From positions 1 to 12,069 of the forward strand of contig UQZX01000049.1 of NCBI GenBank assembly GCA_900545525.1: a DNA stretch of 12,069 nucleotides, in the 5' to 3' direction. Positions 1 to 7,200 of the stretch are shown one piece after another (the first letter of the stretch is position 1; every line of letters starts with the position of its first letter). The notes beneath the pieces were generated by a model that did no database searches, was not told the DNA's origin, and saw only the letters and a program-made list of their open reading frames with translations. The stretch is from an uncultured Prevotella sp. (GTDB taxonomy: Bacteria > Bacteroidota > Bacteroidia > Bacteroidales > Bacteroidaceae). Both the position numbers and the translations under genes were made by a program.

Positions 1-17
1 ACTCCCTTACTCCGCGT

Positions 18-40
18 CCCCTCCTTTTCCAAAGGAGGGG
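18..40. repeat. Short GC-rich palindrome, possible dispersed repeat
   Basis: CCCCTCCTTT (18-27) pairs perfectly with AAAGGAGGGG (31-40) around a 3-base loop. No T-tract follows on either strand, so it is not a standard terminator. The sequence on its right (CAGGGGTGG) is also G-rich. It resembles a palindromic intergenic repeat, but copy number cannot be judged from one window. Confidence 0.5.
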
Positions 41-120
41 CAGGGGTGGTTTGTAGTATAACAAGAAAGATAAATTTGTCGAACTCACATTGTATTACGA
101 GCATCTCCTGAGATGGAGCA

Positions 121-141
121 GGACATTTTCTGTAAATGTCC
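121..141. repeat. 8-bp palindrome with 5-base loop
   Basis: GGACATTT (121-128) and AAATGTCC (134-141) are perfect reverse complements around TCTGT. The right side is followed by CTACCC, not T, so there is no terminator signature. A smaller palindrome, CATCTC/GAGATG (102-115), lies just to its left. Role unknown. Confidence 0.45.
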
Positions 142-197
142 CTACCCGCGAATGGCTTTATATTTCGGCACTGCCTCACATGTAGAAAGGAGTATAT

Positions 198-234
198 AAA
201 AACAAATCCTGCCCCATTTTGACATGGGGCAGGA
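198..234 (-). terminator. Rho-independent terminator of the sigma/anti-sigma transcript
   Basis: TCCTGCCCCAT (207-217) and ATGGGGCAGGA (224-234) form a perfect 11-bp stem with a 6-base loop. Read leftward, the stem is followed by TTTGTTTTT (206 down to 198), the classic layout of an intrinsic terminator. It lies about 105 bases past the stop of the leftward gene at 341-811. No comparable T-tract follows on the plus strand, so it should act on leftward transcription only. Confidence 0.8.
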
Positions 235-340
235 CGCTTATAACATTGTTGTGTTATTAAAAATTTGAGAGAATTGAGGCTTCACAGTCTCACAGTGTTT
301 TACAAAACATATTTTTATTGAGAAAGCATTGAAAATTATC

Positions 341-811
341 TTACTTTATTATTACCGGCGACTGCATGGCTTTTTTCATCGTATCCACCTTCACCGAGTC
401 TTTCATCGCCACCGACGAGCCTTCAACGGGCATCCTTATCTCTGCCGTGCCAGGGGCATCCGCAGGTGCGCCGCCGTTGAAAAGATGCTGCGAGACATTG
501 CCGAGCGTCAGCACGACAGCCACCATGGCGGCAGCCTTGAACAGCGGCATCAGACGCCTTGTCATCCTTATTCTCCTCGCCTTGACGAGCACCTGTCCCT
601 CGGTCTGCCTAAGTATACGCTCATCGAAGTCATCGCCGAGCCTGCAAGCCGTCTGCTCTGTCTGTTCGTAAACAAACAGGTCCCTATAGCGGAGCAGGTC
701 TGCCGGGATGTTCTCCTGGCTGAAGAACGTGCGCAGTATCGTCTCTTCTTCAAGCGACGTCTCGCATGCCCAATAGCGTTCCAGCAACTGTTCGATGTAC
801 TTATAGTCCAT
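341..811 (-). CDS. Probable anti-sigma factor (single-pass membrane protein)
   Basis: The product is a 156-residue protein with one clear hydrophobic segment at about residues 88-106 (MPLFKAAAMVAVVLTLGNV). The arginine-rich stretch just before it (RRIRMTRR, 79-86) suggests, by the positive-inside rule, that residues 1-85 are cytoplasmic and the C-terminal 50 residues lie outside. The N-terminal part (YKYIEQLLERYWACETSLEEE) is acidic and helical and resembles a family in Bacteroidales encoded directly after ECF sigma genes. Some of those proteins are, as I recall, mislabelled in databases as a pyruvate-ferredoxin oxidoreductase; nothing here supports an enzyme. It lacks the HxxxCxxC motif of zinc-binding anti-sigma domains. 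Its ATG overlaps the sigma-factor stop by 11 bases, implying translational coupling and a fixed ratio of the two proteins. The anti-sigma role is inferred from context and topology. The FecR domain common in SusC/D-linked anti-sigma factors is absent. Confidence 0.7.
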   Translation of the reverse strand: MDYKYIEQLLERYWACETSLEEETILRTFFSQENIPADLLRYRDLFVYEQTEQTACRLGDDFDERILRQTEGQVLVKARRIRMTRRLMPLFKAAAMVAVVLTLGNVSQHLFNGGAPADAPGTAEIRMPVEGSSVAMKDSVKVDTMKKAMQSPVIIK

Positions 812-1316
812 ATTTGTCTATTTCAACGTATTTTTGTTTTATTGTCTGCCGTGCCCTGAATATGCAGACCTTCACCTGCTCTTCCGTGATATTCATCACC
901 GCGGCTATTTCCTTGTAGCTTTTCCCCTCGAAATCGCGCAGCTGCATGCAGGTGCGCTGCTTCTCGGGAAGTGCGTTCATGAGACGTCTCACCGTGTCGA
1001 ACCGGTCTCTCTGCACTATTCTGTCATACGGGTCGGCACCCGTCCTGTCGGCAGCCTCCGTGCCCGTTTGTTCCAGCGAGCCTGTGCTGCGGCTGGCTTT
1101 CTTTACCTTGTCGAGCGACAGATTGCGGCACACCGTCATGCAGAAAGCTTCAATCGAGTCTATTTCGTGCCAGCTGTCACGCCTGTTCCATACCTTTATC
1201 AGCGTGTCCTGCACCACGTCTTCTGCATCTTCGCGGTTCAGCGTTATACGCAGGGCGAGACGAAAAAGCACGTTTTTAAGCGGCAGGATGTCGTTTCTGA
1301 AGCTGATATTGTTCAT
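801..1316 (-). CDS. ECF-type RNA polymerase sigma factor
   Basis: This 171-residue protein has the two domains of group 4 sigma factors. Sigma region 2 includes the core-binding and -10-recognition helix DAEDVVQDTLIKVW (31-44, with LFRLALRIT before it). Sigma region 4 lies at about residues 116-163 (ALPEKQRTCMQL, then the helix-turn-helix SYKEIAAVMNITEEQVKVCI). There is no region 1 or 3. I chose the ATG at 1316 (MNNISFRNDILPL) because family members start there. An in-frame ATG at 1412 would add 32 residues with no domain character and would overlap a candidate promoter. The gene follows argB by 106 bases and overlaps its membrane partner by 11 bases, so the pair is a sigma/anti-sigma unit. 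There is no SusC/SusD or TonB receptor gene in the window, so the target genes are unknown. Confidence 0.92.
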   Translation of the reverse strand: MNNISFRNDILPLKNVLFRLALRITLNREDAEDVVQDTLIKVWNRRDSWHEIDSIEAFCMTVCRNLSLDKVKKASRSTGSLEQTGTEAADRTGADPYDRIVQRDRFDTVRRLMNALPEKQRTCMQLRDFEGKSYKEIAAVMNITEEQVKVCIFRARQTIKQKYVEIDKYGL

Positions 1317-1329
1317 TTGTCTCTGTTTT

Positions 1330-1357
1330 GTAGACGAGTCACGGGACAGGAAGTTAC
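1330..1357 (-). promoter_or_regulatory. Candidate ECF-dependent (autoregulatory) promoter
   Basis: Read leftward, GTAACTT (1357-1351) is followed after 15 bases by GTCTAC (1335-1330). This resembles the classic ECF pattern (GGAACTT, about 15-16 bases, GTCTAA) and ends 13 bases before the chosen ATG of the sigma gene. Transcription would then start about 7-8 bases before the ATG. No TAnnTTTG housekeeping element is seen in this gap. Autoregulation is common for ECF factors, but this match is by eye and Bacteroidales ECF promoters are poorly defined. Confidence 0.3.
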
Positions 1358-1422
1358 ACGCAGGTACGCTTTTGTCTGTTTTTTTAACACTGTTTAATAT
1401 ATTTCCCGGCAACAGGAACGGT

Positions 1423-2193
1423 TCATCTTATCACCGTTCCATGTCTGCTGTCTATTGCCTCGGCAAGAGTTATTATAACGCGTTCCACGCCGGCATCAAT
1501 TGCCGCAAACGCGTTTTCAAGCTTGGGTATCATGCCGCCCGCCACCGTGCCGTCGGCGACATAGCGTTCAAAGTCGGCACGCCTTATCTCGGCTATCACG
1601 CTGTCGTCATCGTCGGGATTGGCAAGCACCCCTTTCTTCTCAAAACAAAAAATAAGCGTCACGTCATAGTGGGCGGCAAGTGCCTTTGCGGTCTCTCCGG
1701 CAATGGTGTCGGCGTTGGTATTGAGCATCGTGCCCTTTCCGTCGTGCGTAAGGGGTGCCATTACGGGTGTCACCCCGCTCTCCACGAGCATCCGGAGCAT
1801 GCCGCCGTCTACACGTTCCACATCGCCCACAAAACCGTAGTCTACGTCCTTGACGGGACGTTTGTGCGAACGCATCACGTCCATGTCGGCACCTGTCAGC
1901 CCCAGTGCATTAATGCCGCAAGCCTGAAGGCGTGCCACGATGTTCTTGTTCACGAGCCCGCCGTATACCATCGTCACAACTCCGAGCATCTTCTCGTCGG
2001 TAATGCGGCGCCCGTTCACCATCTTGCTCTCTATGCCGAGCTGTCCGGCAACCTGCGTGGCGCGCCTTCCGCCGCCATGGACAAGCACCTTCCGCCCCTC
2101 TATGGCACAGAAGCCGTCTATCAGGCGGGCAAGTCTCGCCTCGTCTTCCACCACTGCTCCGCCTACTTTCACCACTGTAATCTTTTCTCTCAT
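1423..2193 (-). CDS. argB: Acetylglutamate kinase (arginine biosynthesis)
   Basis: The enzyme phosphorylates the gamma-carboxylate of N-acyl-glutamate with ATP, the second step of arginine synthesis in the cytoplasm. Visible amino-acid-kinase features: the phosphate-binding KVGGAVV (9-15), VHGGGRRAT (38-46), the substrate-binding NGRRITD (60-66), the loop VYGGLVNKN (76-84), and LNTNADTIAGE near residues 157-167. The 256-residue length matches the short E. coli type (258). There is no N-terminal extension helix of the kind found in arginine-inhibited hexameric forms, so strong feedback inhibition by arginine is not predicted. Some Bacteroides use succinylated rather than acetylated intermediates; the substrate cannot be told from this gene alone. 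No other arg genes are in the window. It sits after speA but beyond a terminator-like hairpin, and the sigma factor follows it by 106 bases. Confidence 0.95.
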   Translation of the reverse strand: MREKITVVKVGGAVVEDEARLARLIDGFCAIEGRKVLVHGGGRRATQVAGQLGIESKMVNGRRITDEKMLGVVTMVYGGLVNKNIVARLQACGINALGLTGADMDVMRSHKRPVKDVDYGFVGDVERVDGGMLRMLVESGVTPVMAPLTHDGKGTMLNTNADTIAGETAKALAAHYDVTLIFCFEKKGVLANPDDDDSVIAEIRRADFERYVADGTVAGGMIPKLENAFAAIDAGVERVIITLAEAIDSRHGTVIR

Positions 2194-2209
2194 GTCTCTT
2201 TGTTTTATG

Positions 2210-2248
2210 AAAAAGGTCCGTACCTGCCTTTTCAGACCGGCACGGACC
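2210..2248 (-). terminator. Terminator or attenuator hairpin between speA and argB
   Basis: Read leftward, GGTCCGTGCC (2248-2239) pairs with GGTACGGACC (2224-2215). This gives a 10-bp stem with one G-U pair and a 14-base loop, followed directly by TTTTT (2214-2210). It ends about 15 bases before the argB ATG and begins about 97 bases after the speA stop. The simplest reading is the terminator of topA-aroK-speA. Too little room remains between it and argB for a separate promoter, so argB transcription must begin upstream of the hairpin or read through it, which would make it an attenuator for argB. Confidence 0.65.
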
Positions 2249-2260
2249 GATTGTTTGTCG

Positions 2261-2268
2261 TATCTTTG
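2261..2268 (+). promoter_or_regulatory. Rightward TAnnTTTG match between two leftward genes
   Basis: TATCTTTG followed by C matches the Bacteroidetes -7 element, but on the plus strand. A transcript from here would start near 2275 and run antisense into the 3' end of speA. I see no good -33 partner. It may be a chance match. Confidence 0.2.
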
Positions 2269-2345
2269 CTATGGCAGACCGCACATCTCACGGCAATTCA
2301 TCCATCACCGCCCCGCCTGCCGCATGTCTTTTCCGTCGCTCCGGG

Positions 2346-4238
2346 TTATTCGAGATAGGTATATCCGTAAAGCCCCGAGCGGTAGTTGGAAAGAAACTCC
2401 TTGCCCTCCTCAAGCGATATCTTGCCCTGCTTCACGCTCTTCGTCACCCAGCGTTCGAGCTGCCTTACCAGCTTCTTGGGGTCGTACTGCACGTAGGCAA
2501 GCACCTCCTCGACGGTCTCCCCGTCGAATATCTGGTCTATGTGGTAATGCCCGTCGTTCACCGATATGTGCACGGCATTGGTGTCGCCGAAAAGGTTGTG
2601 CATGTCGCCGAGTATCTCCTGATATGCCCCGATGAGGAATACACCTATATAATATGGCTCGTTTCTGCGCAGTGCATGCACCGGCAGGATGTGCGATATG
2701 TTGCGGTTGGTGACGAAATTGGCTATCTTCCCGTCGCTGTCGCACGTTATGTCCTGCAGCGTCGCGCTGCGTGTGGGCCTCTCATCAAGGCGCTGCACCG
2801 GCAGAATGGGGAACAGCTGGTCTATCGCCCACGAGTCGGGGAGCGACTGGAAGAGCGAGAAGTTGCAGAAATACTTGTCCGCCAAGAGCTTGTCAAGGCT
2901 CTTCAGCTCTTCCGGAACATGCTTCAACGTACGGGTAAGGCTGCTTATCTCGCGGCACACACTCCAGTACATACGCTCTATCTCGGCGCGTGTCTGAAGG
3001 TCTATCATGCCGTGACTGAACAGGTCGAGCGCCTCCTCGCGTATCTGTTCGGCGTCATGCCAGTCCTCAAGCATTGACCTCTGACTAAGGTTGTCCCATA
3101 TATCATAAAGGTCTCTCACCAGCTTGTGCGCTCCTTCCTGCGGCTCGAACTCCTCGTTCATCTCGGGTAATGAAGCCGTCTCGAGCACGTCTATCACCAA
3201 AACGGAGTGGTGTGCCGTGAGCGAACGGCCGCTTTCGGTTATTATATTGGGATGTGCTATGCCGTTGGCATCCGATGCCTCAACAAACGTGTAGATACAG
3301 TCGTTGACATATTCCTGTATCGAATAGTTCACACTGCTCTCACTGCTGGGCGACCGTGTGCCGTCGTAGTCAACGCCAAGCCCGCCCCCGCAGTCTACAA
3401 AATCAACGTTATAGCCCATCTTGTGCAGCTGTATGTAGAACTGCGACGCCTCGCGCAACGCCGTCTGTATACGCCTTATCTTCGTTATCTGGCTGCCTAT
3501 ATGGAAGTGGATGAGCCTAAGACAGTCCTTCATGCCTTTCTTGTCGAGTATCTCGAGGGCTGTAAGCAGCTCCGAGCTTGTCAGCCCGAACTTGCTCGCA
3601 TCGCCTCCGCTCTCTTCCCATTTGCCGCTTCCAGATGACGCAAGCTTTATCCTTATGCCCAGATTGGGACGCACGTTGAGCTTCTTCGCGGTCTTGGCAA
3701 TGGTCTCAAGCTCGTTCAGTTTCTCCACGACAATGAATATACGCTTGCCCATTTTCTGTGCAAGCAGCGCCAGTTCGATATAGTTCTGGTCCTTGTAACC
3801 GTTGCAGATGATGAGCGACTCGCTCTGACACTGAACGGCGATGACGGCATGCAGCTCCGGCTTGCTTCCCGCCTCAAGCCCCAAGTTGAACTTCTTTCCG
3901 TGGCTGATGATTTCCTCCACCACCGGCTGCATTTGGTTTACTTTAATCGGATAGATGATAAAGTTCTCGCCTTTGTAGCCATATTCCTCCGCCGCACGCT
4001 TGAAACAGCTCGACGTCTTCTCAATTCTGTTGTCCAGAATGTCGGGAAAACGCAACAGTACGGGCGGCGTGATGTCACGCAGGGCAAGCTCGTCCATTAC
4101 TTCACGGATGTCCACCTGCACGTCGCTCTTGCACGGTGTGACGTAGGCATTGCCCTTTTCGTTTATTCCGAAGTAGGATGTGCCCCACCCGTTCATGTTA
4201 TACAGCTCCTTGGAGTCTTCTATAGTCCATTTCTTCAT
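2346..4238 (-). CDS. speA: Biosynthetic arginine decarboxylase
   Basis: This cytoplasmic PLP enzyme converts L-arginine to agmatine and CO2, the first step of the agmatine route to putrescine and spermidine. It is 630 residues, close to the roughly 630-660 of SpeA. Fold-type III features: the PLP-binding lysine in YPIKVNQ (K99), HFHIGSQ (244-250), the phosphate-binding glycine loop CGGGLGVDYDG (283-293), ESGRS (335-339), and the active-site cysteine in DITCDSDG (C499). An ornithine or diaminopimelate decarboxylase would be about 200 residues shorter and lack the helical insert seen at about 370-460 (ALDLFSHGMIDLQTRAEIER region). Its ATG lies 12 bases after the aroK stop, so it is the last gene of topA-aroK-speA. 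The downstream agmatine enzymes (agmatine deiminase, N-carbamoylputrescine amidase) are not in this window. Confidence 0.97.
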   Translation of the reverse strand: MKKWTIEDSKELYNMNGWGTSYFGINEKGNAYVTPCKSDVQVDIREVMDELALRDITPPVLLRFPDILDNRIEKTSSCFKRAAEEYGYKGENFIIYPIKVNQMQPVVEEIISHGKKFNLGLEAGSKPELHAVIAVQCQSESLIICNGYKDQNYIELALLAQKMGKRIFIVVEKLNELETIAKTAKKLNVRPNLGIRIKLASSGSGKWEESGGDASKFGLTSSELLTALEILDKKGMKDCLRLIHFHIGSQITKIRRIQTALREASQFYIQLHKMGYNVDFVDCGGGLGVDYDGTRSPSSESSVNYSIQEYVNDCIYTFVEASDANGIAHPNIITESGRSLTAHHSVLVIDVLETASLPEMNEEFEPQEGAHKLVRDLYDIWDNLSQRSMLEDWHDAEQIREEALDLFSHGMIDLQTRAEIERMYWSVCREISSLTRTLKHVPEELKSLDKLLADKYFCNFSLFQSLPDSWAIDQLFPILPVQRLDERPTRSATLQDITCDSDGKIANFVTNRNISHILPVHALRRNEPYYIGVFLIGAYQEILGDMHNLFGDTNAVHISVNDGHYHIDQIFDGETVEEVLAYVQYDPKKLVRQLERWVTKSVKQGKISLEEGKEFLSNYRSGLYGYTYLE

Positions 4239-4250
4239 GTGGCAGATTGT

Positions 4251-4778
4251 TTAAATATTAAGCAATTCCCGCAGTCGGGCTACGGAGATCTTTATCTTCT
4301 CGTAATTGTCCATGAGGCTTACGTCTATCACGTTTTTCGCCTTGATATAGTATGGTTCACGCTGTACAAGCTGTTCTTCGATGAACCGGTACATTTCCTC
4401 CTTCGTCTTGTTTTTCAGCAGGGGACGCTCTGTCTTGCCCATTTTCAGATGCTTGTACAGCACGTCCGGAGTTGCCTTGAGATACACGGTGTCTCCCTGC
4501 CGGTTAAGATATTCCATGTTGTCGAAGAAACACGGCGTGCCGCCTCCGCAGCTCAGGACTATGTCCTCAAACTCCGCCACCTCGTGCAACATGGCATTTT
4601 CAATCTTGCGGAAGCCCTCCTCGCCCTTCTCGGCGAATATTTGCGGGACGGTTTTACGCATCCGTCCCTCTATATACCAGTCCAGGTCGTAGAACGTCAG
4701 ACCAAGTTCACGGGCAAGAGCCTTGCCCACCGTGGTCTTCCCGGCTCCCATATAGCCGATGATGATGATTCTCGTCAT
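4251..4778 (-). CDS. aroK: Shikimate kinase
   Basis: It phosphorylates shikimate to shikimate 3-phosphate with ATP, the fifth step of the chorismate (aromatic amino acid) pathway, in the cytoplasm. The 175 residues match the family. Visible features: Walker A GYMGAGKTTVG (8-18); the DLD motif (31-33), where D33 should bind Mg/shikimate; the shikimate-binding arginine in GFRKIE (R57); CGGGTP (77-82), the shikimate-binding GGG with Walker B role; the lid TERPLL (R118); and the late arginine in QREPYY (R140), which contacts substrate. All key residues are present, so it should be active. The start is only 4 bases after the topA stop and speA follows after 12 bases, so the three are almost certainly co-transcribed. 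No other aro gene is nearby; aroL and aroK are not distinguishable by sequence alone here. Confidence 0.95.
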   Translation of the reverse strand: MTRIIIIGYMGAGKTTVGKALARELGLTFYDLDWYIEGRMRKTVPQIFAEKGEEGFRKIENAMLHEVAEFEDIVLSCGGGTPCFFDNMEYLNRQGDTVYLKATPDVLYKHLKMGKTERPLLKNKTKEEMYRFIEEQLVQREPYYIKAKNVIDVSLMDNYEKIKISVARLRELLNI

Positions 4779-4782
4779 CGGC

Positions 4783-7116
4783 TTATTTCTTCTTTGTATT
4801 GTTCACAATGTCCATACATTCGGCGAGCGTAAGTTCTCCGGCTCTCTCATGCAGGTTCTTCGGCAGACGGTAGTTCTTGCCGTCGTAGGCGATATAAGGT
4901 CCGTACCTGCCGTTCATTATCTCCAGCTTCGGATCTTCCTCAAATGCCTTCAGGTGCCTTTTCGTCTCCTCGCTGCGCTTCTTCTCGATAAGCTCCACCG
5001 CCCTGTCGAGCGTCACCGTGAGCGGGTTCTCGCTCTTTGGCAGCGACACATACTTCTTGTCGTGCATGACATAGGGTCCGAACCTGCCCGCCCCTATCAC
5101 TACCGGCAGGTTCTCGAAGGTGCCCACCGTGCGCGGAAGCTTGAACAGTTCGAGAGCTTCTTCGAGCGTTATCGTCTCCATGCTCTTGTCCGACGGGAGC
5201 TGCGCAAAGCGCGGCTTCTCCTTGTCTTCGGCTGTTCCCACCTGTACAACCGGACCGAAACGTCCTATCTTCACAAACACCGGCCTGCCGTCGGAGGGGT
5301 CTTTGCCAAGCTCGCGCTCGCCCGCCTTGCGCTCCTCACGGCTGTTAATGGTTTTCTCCACGGTAGGTTCAAATTCCTTGTAGAAGTTCTTCAGCATTCC
5401 CGTCCACGACTCGTTGCCGTCGGCAATGGTATCGAACTGCTGTTCCACCTTTGCCGTGAAATGATAGTCCATGATAGCGGGGAAATACTTGATAAGGAAG
5501 TCGTTGACCACTATTCCTATGTCCGTGGGCAGCAGCTTTCCCTTGTCGCTGCCTGCCATTTCGGTCTTTACAGACTGTACAAGCCTGTCGCCTTCAAGGC
5601 GGTCTACGGTATATTGCCGCTCGTCGCCTTTCTTGTCTCCCTTCTGCACATATTCCCTGTGCTGTATGGTGCTGATTGTCGGCGCGTAGGTAGACGGTCT
5701 GCCTATGCCCAGCTCCTCAAGCTTGTGCACGAGGCTTGCCTCCGTATATCTCAGCGGTCCCTGGCTGAAACGCTCCGTCGCGGTTATCTCCATGCGCTCG
5801 AGTGTCTCGCCTGTCCTGACGGGAGGCAGCACGTGGGATGTCTCGTCGCGCCCGTCTTCATCGTCGTCGAACGACTCGCGGTATACTTTAAGAAATCCGT
5901 CGAACTTCACAACCTCGCCCGTGGCAACAAACTTCTCGGCGTGTGAGCCTGCGGAAGGCTTGCCGCCATCGCCGATGCTTATCACCACCGTGGTCTTCTC
6001 GAGCTGCGCATCTGCCATCTGACTCGCCGCCGTGCGCTTCCATATAAGGTCGTACAGGCGTTTCTCCTGCTGCGTCCCCTCTATCTCCATGTCGCTCATG
6101 TATGTGGGGCGTATTGCCTCGTGTGCCTCCTGGGCGCCTTTCGAGTGTGTCTGGAACTTACGTGTGCGGCTGTACTCGGCACCCCACATCTTCGTTATCT
6201 CCTCCTTGCTTGCCCCTATGCACAGCGACGACAGGTTGACACTGTCCGTACGCATGTATGTTATACGTCCGTTCTCATACAGGTGCTGGGCAACCATCAT
6301 GGTCTGCGACACCGTGAAGCCGAGCTTGCGCGCAGCCTCCTGCTGGAGCGTGGAAGTGGTGAACGGGGGCGCAGGAGTGCGCTTCAGGGGTTTCTTCGTT
6401 ACCTCGGTGATTGTAAATCCGGCATTGCGGCACTTGTCGAGAAATGCCAGAGCCTCGTCGTGTGTCTTAAATCTTGTGTCGAGTTCTGCCTTTATCTCCG
6501 ACTTCTGACCGTCTCCTGAGGTATATCCGAAGACAGCCGTCACACGATAGTAAGGCTCGCTCCTGAACGCCTGTATCTCGCGCTCGCGCTCTACGATGAG
6601 CCTTACGGCAACGCTCTGCACGCGCCCTGCCGAAAGCGCCGGCTTAACCTTGCGCCACAACACGGGCGAGAGCTTGAAGCCGACGAGCCTGTCGAGCACG
6701 CGGCGCGCCTGCTGGGCATTGACAAGGTTCATGTTCAAGTGACGCGGATTGTTGATTGCCTCGAGTATGGCAGGCTTCGTAATCTCGTGAAACACGATGC
6801 GGTTGGTCTTCTCCTCGTCCAGTCCCAGCACCTCGCAAAGGTGCCATGAGATTGCTTCTCCCTCACGGTCTTCATCGGATGCGAGCCACACTTTCGCAGC
6901 GTTTCCGGCACAGTTCTTAAGCTCTGCCACCAGTTTCTTCTTCTCCTCGGGTATCTCGTAGTCGGGCTCGAGGCTGTCAAGGTCTATGCTTATCTCCCTT
7001 TTCTTCAGGTCGCGGATGTGTCCGTAACTTGACATAACCTTGTATTCCTTGCCCAAAAACTTCTCTATCGTCTTCGCCTTTGCGGGGCTCTCCACTATAA
7101 CAAGATTTTGTTGCAT
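4783..7116 (-). CDS. topA: DNA topoisomerase I (type IA)
   Basis: It relaxes negative supercoils by cutting one strand through a 5'-phosphotyrosine link. Features in the 777-residue product: N-terminal TOPRIM domain with the catalytic glutamate in VIVESPAKAKT (E9) and the metal-binding DEDRE (81-85); the core with QARRVLDRLVG (about 136-146) and SAGRVQSVA (about 162-170); the active-site tyrosine in GRITYMRTDS (Y287). The C-terminal part carries three topoisomerase C-terminal repeats (GRFGPVVQVG; GRFGPYVMHDKKYVSLPK; GRYGPYIAYDGKNYRLPK) and no cysteine zinc fingers, unlike E. coli TopA. I chose the ATG at 7116 (MQQNLVIVESP). An in-frame ATG at 7146 would place the start inside the -7 promoter element and add ten non-conserved residues. 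It is the first gene of a topA-aroK-speA operon. Confidence 0.97.
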   Translation of the reverse strand: MQQNLVIVESPAKAKTIEKFLGKEYKVMSSYGHIRDLKKREISIDLDSLEPDYEIPEEKKKLVAELKNCAGNAAKVWLASDEDREGEAISWHLCEVLGLDEEKTNRIVFHEITKPAILEAINNPRHLNMNLVNAQQARRVLDRLVGFKLSPVLWRKVKPALSAGRVQSVAVRLIVEREREIQAFRSEPYYRVTAVFGYTSGDGQKSEIKAELDTRFKTHDEALAFLDKCRNAGFTITEVTKKPLKRTPAPPFTTSTLQQEAARKLGFTVSQTMMVAQHLYENGRITYMRTDSVNLSSLCIGASKEEITKMWGAEYSRTRKFQTHSKGAQEAHEAIRPTYMSDMEIEGTQQEKRLYDLIWKRTAASQMADAQLEKTTVVISIGDGGKPSAGSHAEKFVATGEVVKFDGFLKVYRESFDDDEDGRDETSHVLPPVRTGETLERMEITATERFSQGPLRYTEASLVHKLEELGIGRPSTYAPTISTIQHREYVQKGDKKGDERQYTVDRLEGDRLVQSVKTEMAGSDKGKLLPTDIGIVVNDFLIKYFPAIMDYHFTAKVEQQFDTIADGNESWTGMLKNFYKEFEPTVEKTINSREERKAGERELGKDPSDGRPVFVKIGRFGPVVQVGTAEDKEKPRFAQLPSDKSMETITLEEALELFKLPRTVGTFENLPVVIGAGRFGPYVMHDKKYVSLPKSENPLTVTLDRAVELIEKKRSEETKRHLKAFEEDPKLEIMNGRYGPYIAYDGKNYRLPKNLHERAGELTLAECMDIVNNTKKK

Positions 7117-7143
7117 GTCTGATTGGTATTTACTTTTAGGGCG

Positions 7144-7151
7144 CAAAAGTA
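7144..7151 (-). promoter_or_regulatory. Promoter -7 element for topA-aroK-speA
   Basis: Read leftward, TACTTTTG (7151-7144) matches TAnnTTTG exactly and predicts a start site near 7137, giving a leader of about 20 bases before the topA ATG at 7116. The stretch upstream (7152-7200) is very AT-rich. I see no convincing -33 TTTG box, which is often weak in this phylum. Confidence 0.6.
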
Positions 7152-7200
7152 AGTAAAACTTTTACATACACCTTATATAATATGTAAATTTTCTACTTTT

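Larger units (their letters stand above)
1..340. other. Non-coding region with several palindromes
   Basis: No convincing gene is seen in these 340 bases; the rightward frame that enters at 329 is antisense to the gene at 341-811. The stretch holds a 10-bp hairpin (18-40), an 8-bp hairpin (121-141) and a terminator for the leftward genes (198-234). Bases 1-13 (ACTCCCTTACTCC) resemble, on the opposite strand, the purine-rich GGAGTAAGGGAG-type sequence found beside the helicase gene at 11889-11914, so the left edge may be the end of another copy of that repeat. ATGGAGCAGGAC (113-124) recurs as ATGGGGCAGGAC (224-235), 11 of 12 bases the same. The region looks like a junction where dispersed repeats have collected; that is inference from one window. 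Confidence 0.6.

Noticed and set aside
329..859. 176-codon rightward open frame
   Set aside because: Antisense to the membrane partner of the sigma factor; the opposite strand has the family resemblance, the transmembrane segment and the overlap with the sigma gene.
946..2358. 470-codon rightward open frame
   Set aside because: It is antisense to the sigma factor and argB, has no recognisable domain, and arises from GC-rich third positions of the real genes.
3849..4832. 327-codon rightward open frame, and a similar one at 4759-5946
   Set aside because: Both are antisense to speA, aroK and topA, which are clear from catalytic motifs.
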